Assembly (NCBI GenBank): GCA_023457875.1
Contig: JAEXBC010000470.1
Coordinates: forward strand, 1-11,841
Reading direction: 5' to 3'
DNA length: 11,841 nt
DNA from: Bacillota bacterium
GTDB taxonomy: Bacteria; Bacillota; Clostridia; Lachnospirales; Cellulosilyticaceae
The position numbers and the translations under genes were made by a program. The notes under the pieces were generated by a model. That model saw nothing but the letters and a program-made list of their open reading frames with translations, was not told the origin of the DNA and did not search any database. Positions within the stretch are counted from its first letter, which is position 1. Every line of letters starts with the position of its first letter. Below are positions 1 to 6,257 of the stretch, piece after piece.

Positions 1-652
1 CTGCTACGCCGTTGTCTAAGGGTTTATAGGCAAACCACCACGCAAAATTCTCGTATAGCCTTGCATTCTCCTCGGCTTGTTCAATATCCATTGCCACTGG
101 TATAATTACCTGATTCTGTATCAACTCATTATTTGGCCAATTAGCTGGAATGGATACCTTATTGGCGTCAGATACTTGTAATGCCACTAAGGCTCTTATC
201 ATTTCCTCTGTGTTCCTACCGACTTCTGCTGGATAGTATAAAACCATACGAACCCTGCCTGATGGATCAATATAAAAAACAGCTCTAACTGTAGTTGTGG
301 GTCTGGCAGGTTGAATCATTCCTAGCTGGTCTGCTACCTCTCCTATAGGATCTGCAATAAGGGGGAAGGGAATGGCTACCCCTAAGATATCATACATCCA
401 TTGTAACCATTCTATATGTGATTGAACCTGACCTATTGATAGTCCAACAAGACTTGTATTTAATTTTTGAAAAGTATCATAGTTCATAGCAAAAGAAACA
501 AATTCAGTTGTACAAACAGGCGTAAAATCCCCTGGATGGCTAAATAAAATAAGCCATCTTCCAGTATAGTCATCTGGTAAGACTTGAACTCCTTGAGTTG
601 TTTGCACCACCATCCGAGGTAAATAGTTTCCAATCCTTAAGACATCTGCCAT
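1..652 (-). CDS. Peroxiredoxin, Prx6 (1-Cys) type, C-terminus cut by window edge
   Basis: Thiol peroxidase that should reduce hydrogen peroxide and organic hydroperoxides in the cytoplasm. The 217 visible residues begin MADVLRIGNYLPRM and carry the active-site motif HPGDFTPVCTTEF, with peroxidatic Cys47, Thr44 and His39 numbered as in the Prx6 class, and the conserved Arg at residue 123 (TTVRAVFYID). Cys47 is the only cysteine seen. The C-terminal segment where many prokaryotic relatives have a WWFC motif reads AWWFAYKPLDNG, so no resolving cysteine is visible. The family usually runs about 215 to 225 residues, so only a few codons should be missing beyond the edge. Start ATG at 652 has GGAGG 7 nt upstream (661-665). 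It lies 72 nt downstream of the dehydrogenase gene on the same strand with no terminator between them, so cotranscription is possible. I saw no convincing promoter of its own. Confidence 0.93.
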   Translation of the reverse strand, partial: MADVLRIGNYLPRMVVQTTQGVQVLPDDYTGRWLILFSHPGDFTPVCTTEFVSFAMNYDTFQKLNTSLVGLSIGQVQSHIEWLQWMYDILGVAIPFPLIADPIGEVADQLGMIQPARPTTTVRAVFYIDPSGRVRMVLYYPAEVGRNTEEMIRALVALQVSDANKVSIPANWPNNELIQNQVIIPVAMDIEQAEENARLYENFAWWFAYKPLDNGVA

Positions 653-724
653 TATAAATACCTCCATCAATATGCTTTTCTCCTTTGCCTATATATATGA
701 GGTGCACTGCTTTTCCTATACCAA

Positions 725-1474
725 TTAATTTTTTAGGCTATTTTGATATCTCCCAATAAAATAGGCACCTAAAGGACGTGGGAGTTTAATAAATAGCTTA
801 TTTAACATACCAGGAACAATCGTTCTCTTACCCTTGATAAGCCCCTTGTAGGCCTTTTCTGCTACAAAGCTTGCTGTCATAGCAAAAGAGGCATTCTCTC
901 TTCCAGCAGCTTTAGCAAAAGCCGTTTTGGTTGCTCCTGGGCATAGTGAAGATACCCTTACATGGTAGGGCTTTAATTCACTATATAACGCTTCTGACAA
1001 AGAAAGCACATACGCCTTGGTTGCATAATACAGCCCAGTATAAGGGCCTGGATGATATGCCCCTGTGGAAGCTACATTTAATATTTTTCCACTTCCCCTT
1101 TCCTTCATCTCCTTTGCAAAATACTTGGTAAGTAATGTTAAGCTTACCATATTTAATTGGATGAGTTCTAAGTCTTTTTCTAATGAATACTCGCAAAATT
1201 CACCCACAATTCCTGCGCCTGCATTATTAACTAGGATATCTACCCTAAGTCCTTTTTCTTTCACTTGTTTATAAATCATAGTAGCAGCCTCTTTTGTACT
1301 TAAGTCACTTACTATGGTATGAACCTTGGAAGTTGCCTCAAGACTCATCTTGGTACGCTTAAGTTTTTCTTCATCTCTCCCTACTAAAATTAAATCATAG
1401 CCTTCTTTAGCAAATACCTGTGCTAAAGCATAACCTATACCACTGGTTGCACCTGTAATCAACACATTACCCAT
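725..1474 (-). CDS. Short-chain dehydrogenase/reductase (SDR), classical type
   Basis: NAD(P)-dependent oxidoreductase of unknown substrate, 249 residues, the usual length for classical SDRs. The Rossmann nucleotide site TGATSGIG is at residues 7-14, NNAG at 83-86, active-site Asn108, Ser136, and the Tyr149-x3-Lys153 pair (YYATK), followed by the PG motif at 179-180. All catalytic residues are present. VGRDEEKL after strand 2 (Arg33) suggests preference for NADP(H), an inference. The C-terminal stretch RTIVPGMLNKLF resembles the DltE/YqjQ-like branch often annotated only as SDR family oxidoreductase. Start ATG at 1474 has a modest upstream AAGGGAAG sequence. It is divergent from the gntR gene and upstream of the peroxiredoxin. 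Its substrate cannot be named from sequence. Confidence 0.92.
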   Translation of the reverse strand: MGNVLITGATSGIGYALAQVFAKEGYDLILVGRDEEKLKRTKMSLEATSKVHTIVSDLSTKEAATMIYKQVKEKGLRVDILVNNAGAGIVGEFCEYSLEKDLELIQLNMVSLTLLTKYFAKEMKERGSGKILNVASTGAYHPGPYTGLYYATKAYVLSLSEALYSELKPYHVRVSSLCPGATKTAFAKAAGRENASFAMTASFVAEKAYKGLIKGKRTIVPGMLNKLFIKLPRPLGAYFIGRYQNSLKN

Positions 1475-1530
1475 CCTATTCTTCCCTTCTTTATCAAAAA
1501 TGTATCTATAAAAATATTAGTATCCACCTA

Positions 1531-1570
1531 TTGCATTATGTTGTTATACGTGTTATATATGTTATATAAC
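1531..1570 (+). promoter_or_regulatory. Candidate sigma-A promoter(s) of the gntR-DUF1648 unit
   Basis: Two overlapping readings are possible: TTGCAT (1531-1536), 17 nt, TATATA (1554-1559); or TTGTTA (1541-1546), 18 nt, TATAAC (1565-1570). In both cases the -10 lies inside the palindrome at 1547-1575. The second reading leaves a leader of only about 18 nt carrying the AAGGAGGT ribosome site at 1583-1590. Confidence 0.5.
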
Positions 1571-1575
1571 ACGTA
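1547..1575. promoter_or_regulatory. Perfect palindromic operator, probably bound by the adjacent GntR protein
   Basis: Arms TACGTGTTATATA (1547-1559) and TATATAACACGTA (1563-1575) are exact inverted repeats of 13 bp around a TGT spacer. The right arm ends 20 bp before the gntR start codon and the element covers the candidate -10 boxes. YtrA-type GntR regulators commonly bind dyad operators at their own promoter, so autorepression is the simplest reading. The site is also within the divergent spacer to the dehydrogenase gene and could affect that gene as well. Confidence 0.7.
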
Positions 1576-1594
1576 AATTTTTAAGGAGGTTTCT

Positions 1595-1981
1595 ATGATT
1601 ATTGAACTTGATTTTAACAGCGAAAAGCCTATATACGAACAACTCTATGAGGCTGTCATACTAGCTATGGCTAATCATACACTCCACCCTGACGATTCTC
1701 TTCCTTCTGTCCGAAGTCTTGGTGAGGAAATTGGTATTAATTTGCATACAGTAAATAAAGCTTATAACCGTCTCAAAGAGGAAGGTTACATTCAAATGGA
1801 TCGGCGAAAGGGCGCTGTCGTTAATCCTATTCCCATTAAAGCTTCAAAGGATGAAGAAGAAGCGCTAAAGAAAGCGCTTGCTTTACTGGTTGCAAAGGCT
1901 CAGCTTATGGGCCACGATGAGGAATATATTAAAGCCTTGTGCAGTTCTTATTATAAACGAAATGGAGGAAATATCCTATGA
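1595..1981 (+). CDS. GntR-family transcriptional regulator, YtrA-type
   Basis: Short GntR regulator of 128 residues, within the YtrA subfamily size, acting as a DNA-binding repressor. The winged helix-turn-helix spans about residues 10-75, with the hallmark segments KPIYEQLYEAV (11-21), LPSVRSLGEEIGINLHTVNK (36-55) and AYNRLKEEGYI (56-66). What follows is a short helical tail of about 45 residues, too small for a FadR, HutC or MocR effector domain, so the signal sensed is not evident. A strong AAGGAGGT ribosome site precedes the ATG. The stop codon overlaps the start of the next gene as ATGA (1978-1981), so the two are translationally coupled. YtrA-type regulators are usually encoded with the membrane proteins they control, as here. 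Control through the palindrome at 1547-1575 is inferred. Confidence 0.93.
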   Translation: MIIELDFNSEKPIYEQLYEAVILAMANHTLHPDDSLPSVRSLGEEIGINLHTVNKAYNRLKEEGYIQMDRRKGAVVNPIPIKASKDEEEALKKALALLVAKAQLMGHDEEYIKALCSSYYKRNGGNIL

Positions 1982-3087
1982 GACAGTCACTGCTTATCCC
2001 TATATCTATCTTAAGTGTTAATTTGCTTGTTTACATCATTTTTATTTTATCTCCTTTTTTCCCAAGCGGAAATACCTATATGGGGGTTATATTAGATACT
2101 TCTTATCATAAGACACCTGAGGCTAAGAAAATCCTAAGGATGTATGTACTTTACACTACCTTGGCTTTATTAATCGGTACAATAATGAGTGTCCTCATTC
2201 TTTATTTTGTTAAGGATGCCTATGATACGGCTTTAGTGAGTATCCCAACGTTTATTCAGTTTTTCTTATATTTACTCGTCTTTGCATTAGCAAACAAAAA
2301 GGCCCTTGCTTACAAAAAAACCTTAAATCTTCCTACCCATGCTCATCCTAGTTTTCTAGTTGATACTGCTTTCATGGAACAAAAAGACAAAATCAAAGTC
2401 TTGTACAAAAGGTTGTTAATAATCCCTATATGCCTTGCTATTTTAACTGCTGCTTATAGCCTATACCGCTATAACGATATACCCGGTCTAATACCTACCC
2501 ATTTTAATCTATTTGGGCAAGTAGATGGCTGGGCGCAAAAAAGCTATCTCAGTGTACTTTTCCCTTCCGGTATGCATATTTTACTCATTGTTATCTTTGG
2601 TTATAGTTTGAATAGCGCTTTTTCTACAAGAGGTAAACTCAGCAAGGAAAACCTTGAGGAAAGCAAGGCCATTACTTTAACCTATTTAAAGGGAATGACG
2701 ATTAGCATCTTACTATTGGTACTAGCTACTACTTTTATGATGATTTCTTTGGTATTTGCCATGATTAATGGCACGCCATTAAATCTATTCTATTATTATG
2801 GTTCCTTACTTCTATTAGTCATTGGACTAATCCTTATGTACCTTCATACCAATCGCTACAAAAAAAGAATTACCCCTATGACGGAGAAAGAAAATCTAGT
2901 ATCTCCCGAAGATCAAGATGATTGCTGGAAATGGGGTATGTTCTATTACAATCCCAACGATCCAGCCATTCTGGTCAACAAAAGATATGGCTTAGGCTGG
3001 ACCGTCAATTTCGGTTCTATTCAAGGGAAGTTATTCATTATACTCCTATGTGTTATTTTAATTGCGATTTTCTTCTTTTCTATATAA
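1978..3087 (+). CDS. DUF1648/DUF5808 multi-pass membrane protein
   Basis: Integral membrane protein of 369 residues with about eight hydrophobic segments, roughly at residues 5-28, 54-78, 85-107, 146-164, 190-212, 238-263, 270-290 and 351-369. A DUF1648-type motif, IPTHFNLFGQVDGWAQKS, sits at 172-189 between segments four and five. A DUF5808-like soluble stretch with WKWGMFYYNPNDPA and RYGLGWTVNFGS lies at about 315-347, before the last segment. DUF1648 also occurs in SdpI, the Bacillus immunity and signal protein against the SdpC toxin, so a role in envelope stress, immunity or signal sensing is possible. The function of the DUF5808-bearing branch is not established as far as I know. The start overlaps the gntR stop, so it is the likely target and possible partner of that regulator. 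Confidence 0.85.
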   Translation: MRQSLLIPISILSVNLLVYIIFILSPFFPSGNTYMGVILDTSYHKTPEAKKILRMYVLYTTLALLIGTIMSVLILYFVKDAYDTALVSIPTFIQFFLYLLVFALANKKALAYKKTLNLPTHAHPSFLVDTAFMEQKDKIKVLYKRLLIIPICLAILTAAYSLYRYNDIPGLIPTHFNLFGQVDGWAQKSYLSVLFPSGMHILLIVIFGYSLNSAFSTRGKLSKENLEESKAITLTYLKGMTISILLLVLATTFMMISLVFAMINGTPLNLFYYYGSLLLLVIGLILMYLHTNRYKKRITPMTEKENLVSPEDQDDCWKWGMFYYNPNDPAILVNKRYGLGWTVNFGSIQGKLFIILLCVILIAIFFFSI

Positions 3088-3103
3088 CAGACTTTCCTAT
3101 TTT

Positions 3104-3132
3104 CAAAGAATAGAAGCTATTCGTTGCTTTTT
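3104..3132 (+). terminator. Probable Rho-independent terminator of the gntR-DUF1648 unit
   Basis: Stem GAATAG (3108-3113) / CTATTC (3117-3122) around an AAG loop, extended by CAA/TTG across one A-G mismatch, followed by CTTTTT. It starts 17 nt after the membrane protein stop. The stem is AT-rich and so probably of modest strength. Confidence 0.5.
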
Positions 3133-3180
3133 AAGAAAAACATATTACCCAGGAAATAGTCGTCTTATCCTTTTTTTAAG

Positions 3181-3240
3181 ATAAGTAAGATGCCACATGG
3201 GAGCAAAGCGTAACCATGTGGCATCTTATTTTGTACTTAT
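3181..3240. terminator. Long hairpin in the convergent gap, possible bidirectional terminator
   Basis: TAAGATGCCACATGG (3186-3200) and CCATGTGGCATCTTA (3214-3228) pair perfectly over 15 bp around a 13-nt loop. On the plus strand TTTT follows. On the minus strand the 3' flank is only moderately T-rich (CTTACTTATCTT). An outer pair, ATAAGTA (3181-3187) and TACTTAT (3234-3240), extends the dyad with an internal bulge. It lies between the membrane protein gene and the EF-G-like gene, which converge here, about 110 nt past the latter's stop. Confidence 0.55.
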
Positions 3241-3350
3241 GCTTTATTGATCTTGCACTTTTCTTTTCCTAGTCCTGCACTTGTTGTGCCCCTACCTGAT
3301 CATTAATACTTCTAGATATATTTTAATACCTTATATACTTTAATGCCTTC

Positions 3351-5414
3351 TTATGCCCTGGCTCGAATCACCTTTTGTTGAACATCCGCAGGTGCTTCCT
3401 CATATCTTGAGAAGTGGTAATCTATTACCCCTCTACCCTGTGTCATAGACCTTACGTCTGTGGCATAGGTATATAATTCTGCCAAAGGCACCTCTGCCAA
3501 AATCACTTGTTTTTTCCCTTCTTGATTCATACCAATTAAATGACCACGGCGCTTCTTCATATCTCCCATGATATCACCTGTATATTCATCGGGTACGATA
3601 ATCTCTACTTGAGCAATAGGTTCTAATAGAGTAGGCTGTGCTTTAGTAACCCCCTCTTTAAAAGCAAGGGTTGTTGCCATTTTAAACGCCATTTCAGAAG
3701 AATCCACGGGATGATAAGAACCGTCTACCAAGACAGCCTTTAAGCCCACTACAGGATAACCTGCAAGTACACCCTTTAGTGTACATTCTTCAAGACCTTT
3801 TTCAACCGCTGGGAAATATTGCTTAGGTACTGCGCCTCCAAATACTTTTTCCTCAAAGACATAAGGCAATTCTAAATCTCCTGAAGGTTCAAATGTCATG
3901 ACTACATCACCGTACTGACCATGTCCTCCAGATTGCTTTTTATGTTTACCTCTTACATTCGCCTTCCCTTTAATCGTTTCCCTATATGGTGTAGTGGGTT
4001 GTTTTAAATAGACGTCTACTTTGAATTTATTCTTAAGCATACTCACTACCACGTCTAGTTGCTGCTCTCCGATACCACATAGAATGGTCTCATGGGTTTC
4101 CGTATCATTTTCTACGGATAACGTATTATCTTCAATGGTAAGTTTATATAAAATACTGGACATTTTTTCTTCGTCGCCTTTGCCGGCTGGAAAAATTGCC
4201 TTCCTTACCACACCTTTTGAAAAAGTGATAGGCACATAGCTATACTCAAAATCCTTTTGTGCTAATGTATCACTGGTCTTAGGTGTCTTAAGCTTAGGTA
4301 CTGCACCAATGTCACCTAGATATAAACAGTCCACTTCTTTTTGTTCCTTGCCAGCAAGCACATACAGATGAGAAAAGCGTTCTGCTTCCTCTGTACGTGC
4401 ATTAAATAAATTATCCTCCACCCTAATGATTCCTGACTTTACTTTAAATAGGGATAGTTTTCCAATGAAGGGATCTACTACTGTTTTAAATACAAAAATT
4501 GATTTCTTATTCAGATCACTTGTAGAAATATACTCTTCTTTATCGGTTTGCTTGTGAATGACCTTGCTTGTACCTGTCTCATTAGGTGCTGGAAATAAAG
4601 TGGTCATGGTATCCATTAATACAGATATACCTGTGGTATAGATTGCACTACCACAAAGTACAGGCACGATTTCTCTGTCAATGACACCCTTCTTATATGC
4701 CTTCTCAATTTCTTCTTGTGTTATTTCTTCTCCTGCAAAATACTTTTCCATAAGTATCTCATCTGTTTCCGCCACTGCTTCTAAAATCATTGTGCGGATG
4801 GGTTTAATCGCTTCCTCCAGATGCTCTGGAATAGGACAAGTAATTACTTTCTGCCCATCAAAGCGACGTCCTAGCATTTTAAGTACATGAACATAGCCTA
4901 CAAATTTTTCGTTTTCATACCAAGGCACTTGTACTGGGGCAATACTTGTTCCAAACTTGTCTTTGCATTCCATAAGAATGTCTTCAATATTGACATTAGG
5001 TGCGTCCATCTCTGTAACAAATATCATTTTAGGGACATTGGCAGCAGTAGCTACCTCCCATGCCTTTTCTGTTCCTACTTCTACGCCAGCGGAGGCTTTC
5101 AAGACAATCAGGGCACTATCAGCCACGCTCATGGCTTCCTCCACGCCCCCAATAAAGTCAAAATAGCCTGGCGTATCCAGTAGGTTTAATTTGTAGTTCT
5201 TCCATTCAACTGGAATTAAAGAGGTATGAATTGAAATTCTGCGTTTTACTTCTTCTGGGTCAAAATCACTTACCGTATTTCCTGATTCCACTTTTCCAAG
5301 TCTTGATGTCATTCCTGCAGTATATAACATAGCTTCTGCTAATGTTGTTTTACCTGCACCCCCATGTCCTAATAAAGCAATATTACGAATATATGGTGTT
5401 TCATATGCTTTCAT
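3351..5414 (-). CDS. EF-G-like translation factor GTPase (EF-G2-type paralogue)
   Basis: Cytoplasmic GTPase with the full five-domain elongation factor G architecture, 687 residues, close to EF-G length. Seen: P-loop GHGGAGKTT (16-24), switch II DTPGYFDF (80-87), the CGSA segment (254-257), domain IV HKKQSGGHGQYGDV (491-504) and DGSYHPVDSSEMAF (564-577), and domain V LLEPIAQVEIIVPDEYTGDI (597-616). It is not the housekeeping EF-G: the switch I RGITI motif reads RRISI, the G4 NKxD motif reads TEMD (134-137), and no rpsL, rpsG or tuf is nearby. It fits the EF-G-like/EF-G2 family, whose members bind GTP but whose cellular role is poorly defined; in some bacteria such paralogues do not replace EF-G. 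Start ATG at 5414 has AAGGAGGT at 5421-5428. The AT-rich upstream region has only weak promoter-like boxes. Confidence 0.92.
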   Translation of the reverse strand: MKAYETPYIRNIALLGHGGAGKTTLAEAMLYTAGMTSRLGKVESGNTVSDFDPEEVKRRISIHTSLIPVEWKNYKLNLLDTPGYFDFIGGVEEAMSVADSALIVLKASAGVEVGTEKAWEVATAANVPKMIFVTEMDAPNVNIEDILMECKDKFGTSIAPVQVPWYENEKFVGYVHVLKMLGRRFDGQKVITCPIPEHLEEAIKPIRTMILEAVAETDEILMEKYFAGEEITQEEIEKAYKKGVIDREIVPVLCGSAIYTTGISVLMDTMTTLFPAPNETGTSKVIHKQTDKEEYISTSDLNKKSIFVFKTVVDPFIGKLSLFKVKSGIIRVEDNLFNARTEEAERFSHLYVLAGKEQKEVDCLYLGDIGAVPKLKTPKTSDTLAQKDFEYSYVPITFSKGVVRKAIFPAGKGDEEKMSSILYKLTIEDNTLSVENDTETHETILCGIGEQQLDVVVSMLKNKFKVDVYLKQPTTPYRETIKGKANVRGKHKKQSGGHGQYGDVVMTFEPSGDLELPYVFEEKVFGGAVPKQYFPAVEKGLEECTLKGVLAGYPVVGLKAVLVDGSYHPVDSSEMAFKMATTLAFKEGVTKAQPTLLEPIAQVEIIVPDEYTGDIMGDMKKRRGHLIGMNQEGKKQVILAEVPLAELYTYATDVRSMTQGRGVIDYHFSRYEEAPADVQQKVIRARA

Positions 5415-5541
5415 AGACTGACCTCCTTCAAGATAAATGCTTAACCTCTTATATTACTATTTCCATGCTTGTATTAAAATTCCTTTTTTATATAGTTTTT
5501 TTATTATCTAAAATTTTATGTACTTTTTTTATTAATTTGTA

Positions 5542-5597
5542 ACAAAAAAAGAAAGGTCTTAAGCCAAAAGTATCCCTTTAGCACAAAACCTTTCTTA
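5542..5597 (-). terminator. Rho-independent terminator of the 133-residue unknown gene
   Basis: Read on the minus strand, AAGAAAGGT (5596-5588) pairs with ACCTTTCTT (5557-5549), followed by TTTTTGTT. The 30-nt interior can form a second stem, GCTAAAG with CTTTTGGC. It begins 24 nt after the stop of the unknown gene and should separate it from the EF-G-like gene. Confidence 0.75.
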
Positions 5598-5620
5598 CTT
5601 ATGTTTCACATATACCTCAT

Positions 5621-6022
5621 TTATGTCAGATGGCAAATCTGCTTTAACTCCACAATCAGTTCCTCTAAGTTTGTTTTCATATCTACCTTCTTAGCTAATA
5701 CGTTAATAAGCTTTTCTTGTTGTTCACCGATCTCCTCTATGCCTTGTTCATTCAAATAGTGAATCAAATAGTTATAGATAAGCGCCTCAAAATTCCTCAA
5801 AAACATACTGCTTAAATACTCATTCAACGCTAGCATCTGCATAATGGTGGAATCAATATTGAGATTCATGTGACTCAAGACTGCTTCATTAATAATACGT
5901 GACACAGCTACTTCTAAAGTATCTGTCACATTGCTATACAAGCTTGTGAGTATCTTCATTTCATTTAAATCAGCATATTTATTTTTTGTATGAAAATCAC
6001 GATAAAGTCGCTCCAGCTTCAT
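5621..6022 (-). CDS. Unrecognised small helical protein, 133 residues
   Basis: I do not recognise this family. It begins MKLERLYRDFHTKNKYADLN, is rich in Leu, Asn, Glu and Ile, and looks almost wholly alpha-helical. There is no signal peptide, no membrane segment, no zinc motif and a single Cys at residue 130. A mildly amphipathic stretch (about 55-90, with EYLSSMFLRNFEALIYNYLI) and a charged helical tail (95-130) could mediate self-association or partner binding. The start was set at ATG 6022 because AGGGGGG lies 5 nt upstream; a TTG start at 6040 would put that ribosome site inside the gene. It forms a single-gene unit with its own promoter (6147-6152) and terminator (5542-5597). Its leader is strikingly purine-rich. 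Function unknown. Confidence 0.75.
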   Translation of the reverse strand: MKLERLYRDFHTKNKYADLNEMKILTSLYSNVTDTLEVAVSRIINEAVLSHMNLNIDSTIMQMLALNEYLSSMFLRNFEALIYNYLIHYLNEQGIEEIGEQQEKLINVLAKKVDMKTNLEELIVELKQICHLT

Positions 6023-6044
6023 TAAATCCCCCCTGTTCAATTTG

Positions 6045-6146
6045 CCCCTTCTTCATTTTTTATCCTTTTTACCTTCTCTACTTTTTTTCTCTTTTGTCTT
6101 TTTACTTTTTTCTTCTGTACTTTTCTATCTTTTATCTTCTCCCCTT
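6045..6146. other. Polypyrimidine/polypurine tract forming the leader of the unknown gene
   Basis: In these 102 bases the plus strand has only 10 purines, so the transcribed RNA from the minus strand is about 90% purine. The tract is not a simple tandem repeat but an irregular mixture of A-runs, AAGG and AGAA blocks. It contains several Shine-Dalgarno-like blocks (AAGGGGAG, GAGAAGG, AAAGGAT, GAAGGGG). As RNA it should be largely unstructured; as DNA such tracts can adopt non-B forms. Confidence 0.75.
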
Positions 6147-6155
6147 ATTATATCA
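6147..6155 (-). promoter_or_regulatory. Extended -10 promoter of the unknown gene
   Basis: On the minus strand the sequence reads TGATATAAT: a perfect TATAAT at 6152-6147 preceded by a TGn extended -10. No good -35 hexamer stands at 16-18 nt, which suits an extended -10 promoter. Transcription would start near 6140, giving a leader of about 118 nt to the ATG at 6022. Confidence 0.6.
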
Positions 6156-6209
6156 TCCAAAGCTTAGCTTTGCATGAACTTTTAAAACTTTGTAAATTCT
6201 AACTAAAAC

Positions 6210-6252
6210 AAAAAGGGTCTTTACTAGCACTTCACCAGTAAAGACCCTTTTT
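6210..6252 (-). terminator. Strong Rho-independent terminator after glyA
   Basis: AAAAAGGGTCTTTACT (6210-6225) and AGTAAAGACCCTTTTT (6237-6252) are perfect 16-bp inverted repeats around an 11-nt loop. On the minus strand the stem ends in TTTTTGTTTT. It begins 5 nt after the glyA stop codon. Its symmetry would also allow termination of plus-strand transcripts. Confidence 0.93.
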
Positions 6253-6257
6253 ATCAG

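Noticed and set aside
653..724. Separate promoter for the peroxiredoxin
   Set aside because: TTGGTA and TATATA boxes are present on the minus strand, but their spacing of about 21 nt is too long to support a call.
4887..5183. Plus-strand 98-codon frame
   Set aside because: It lies antisense within the GTPase domain of the EF-G-like gene, with no ribosome site and no family-like sequence.
6023..6040. TTG start at 6040 adding six residues to the unknown protein
   Set aside because: The extension contains the AGGGGGG ribosome site that serves the ATG at 6022.
5986..6177. Plus-strand open frame of 63 codons rich in Phe, Leu, Tyr and Ser
   Set aside because: It is the translation of the polypyrimidine tract, has no ribosome site, and runs against the unknown gene and its promoter.
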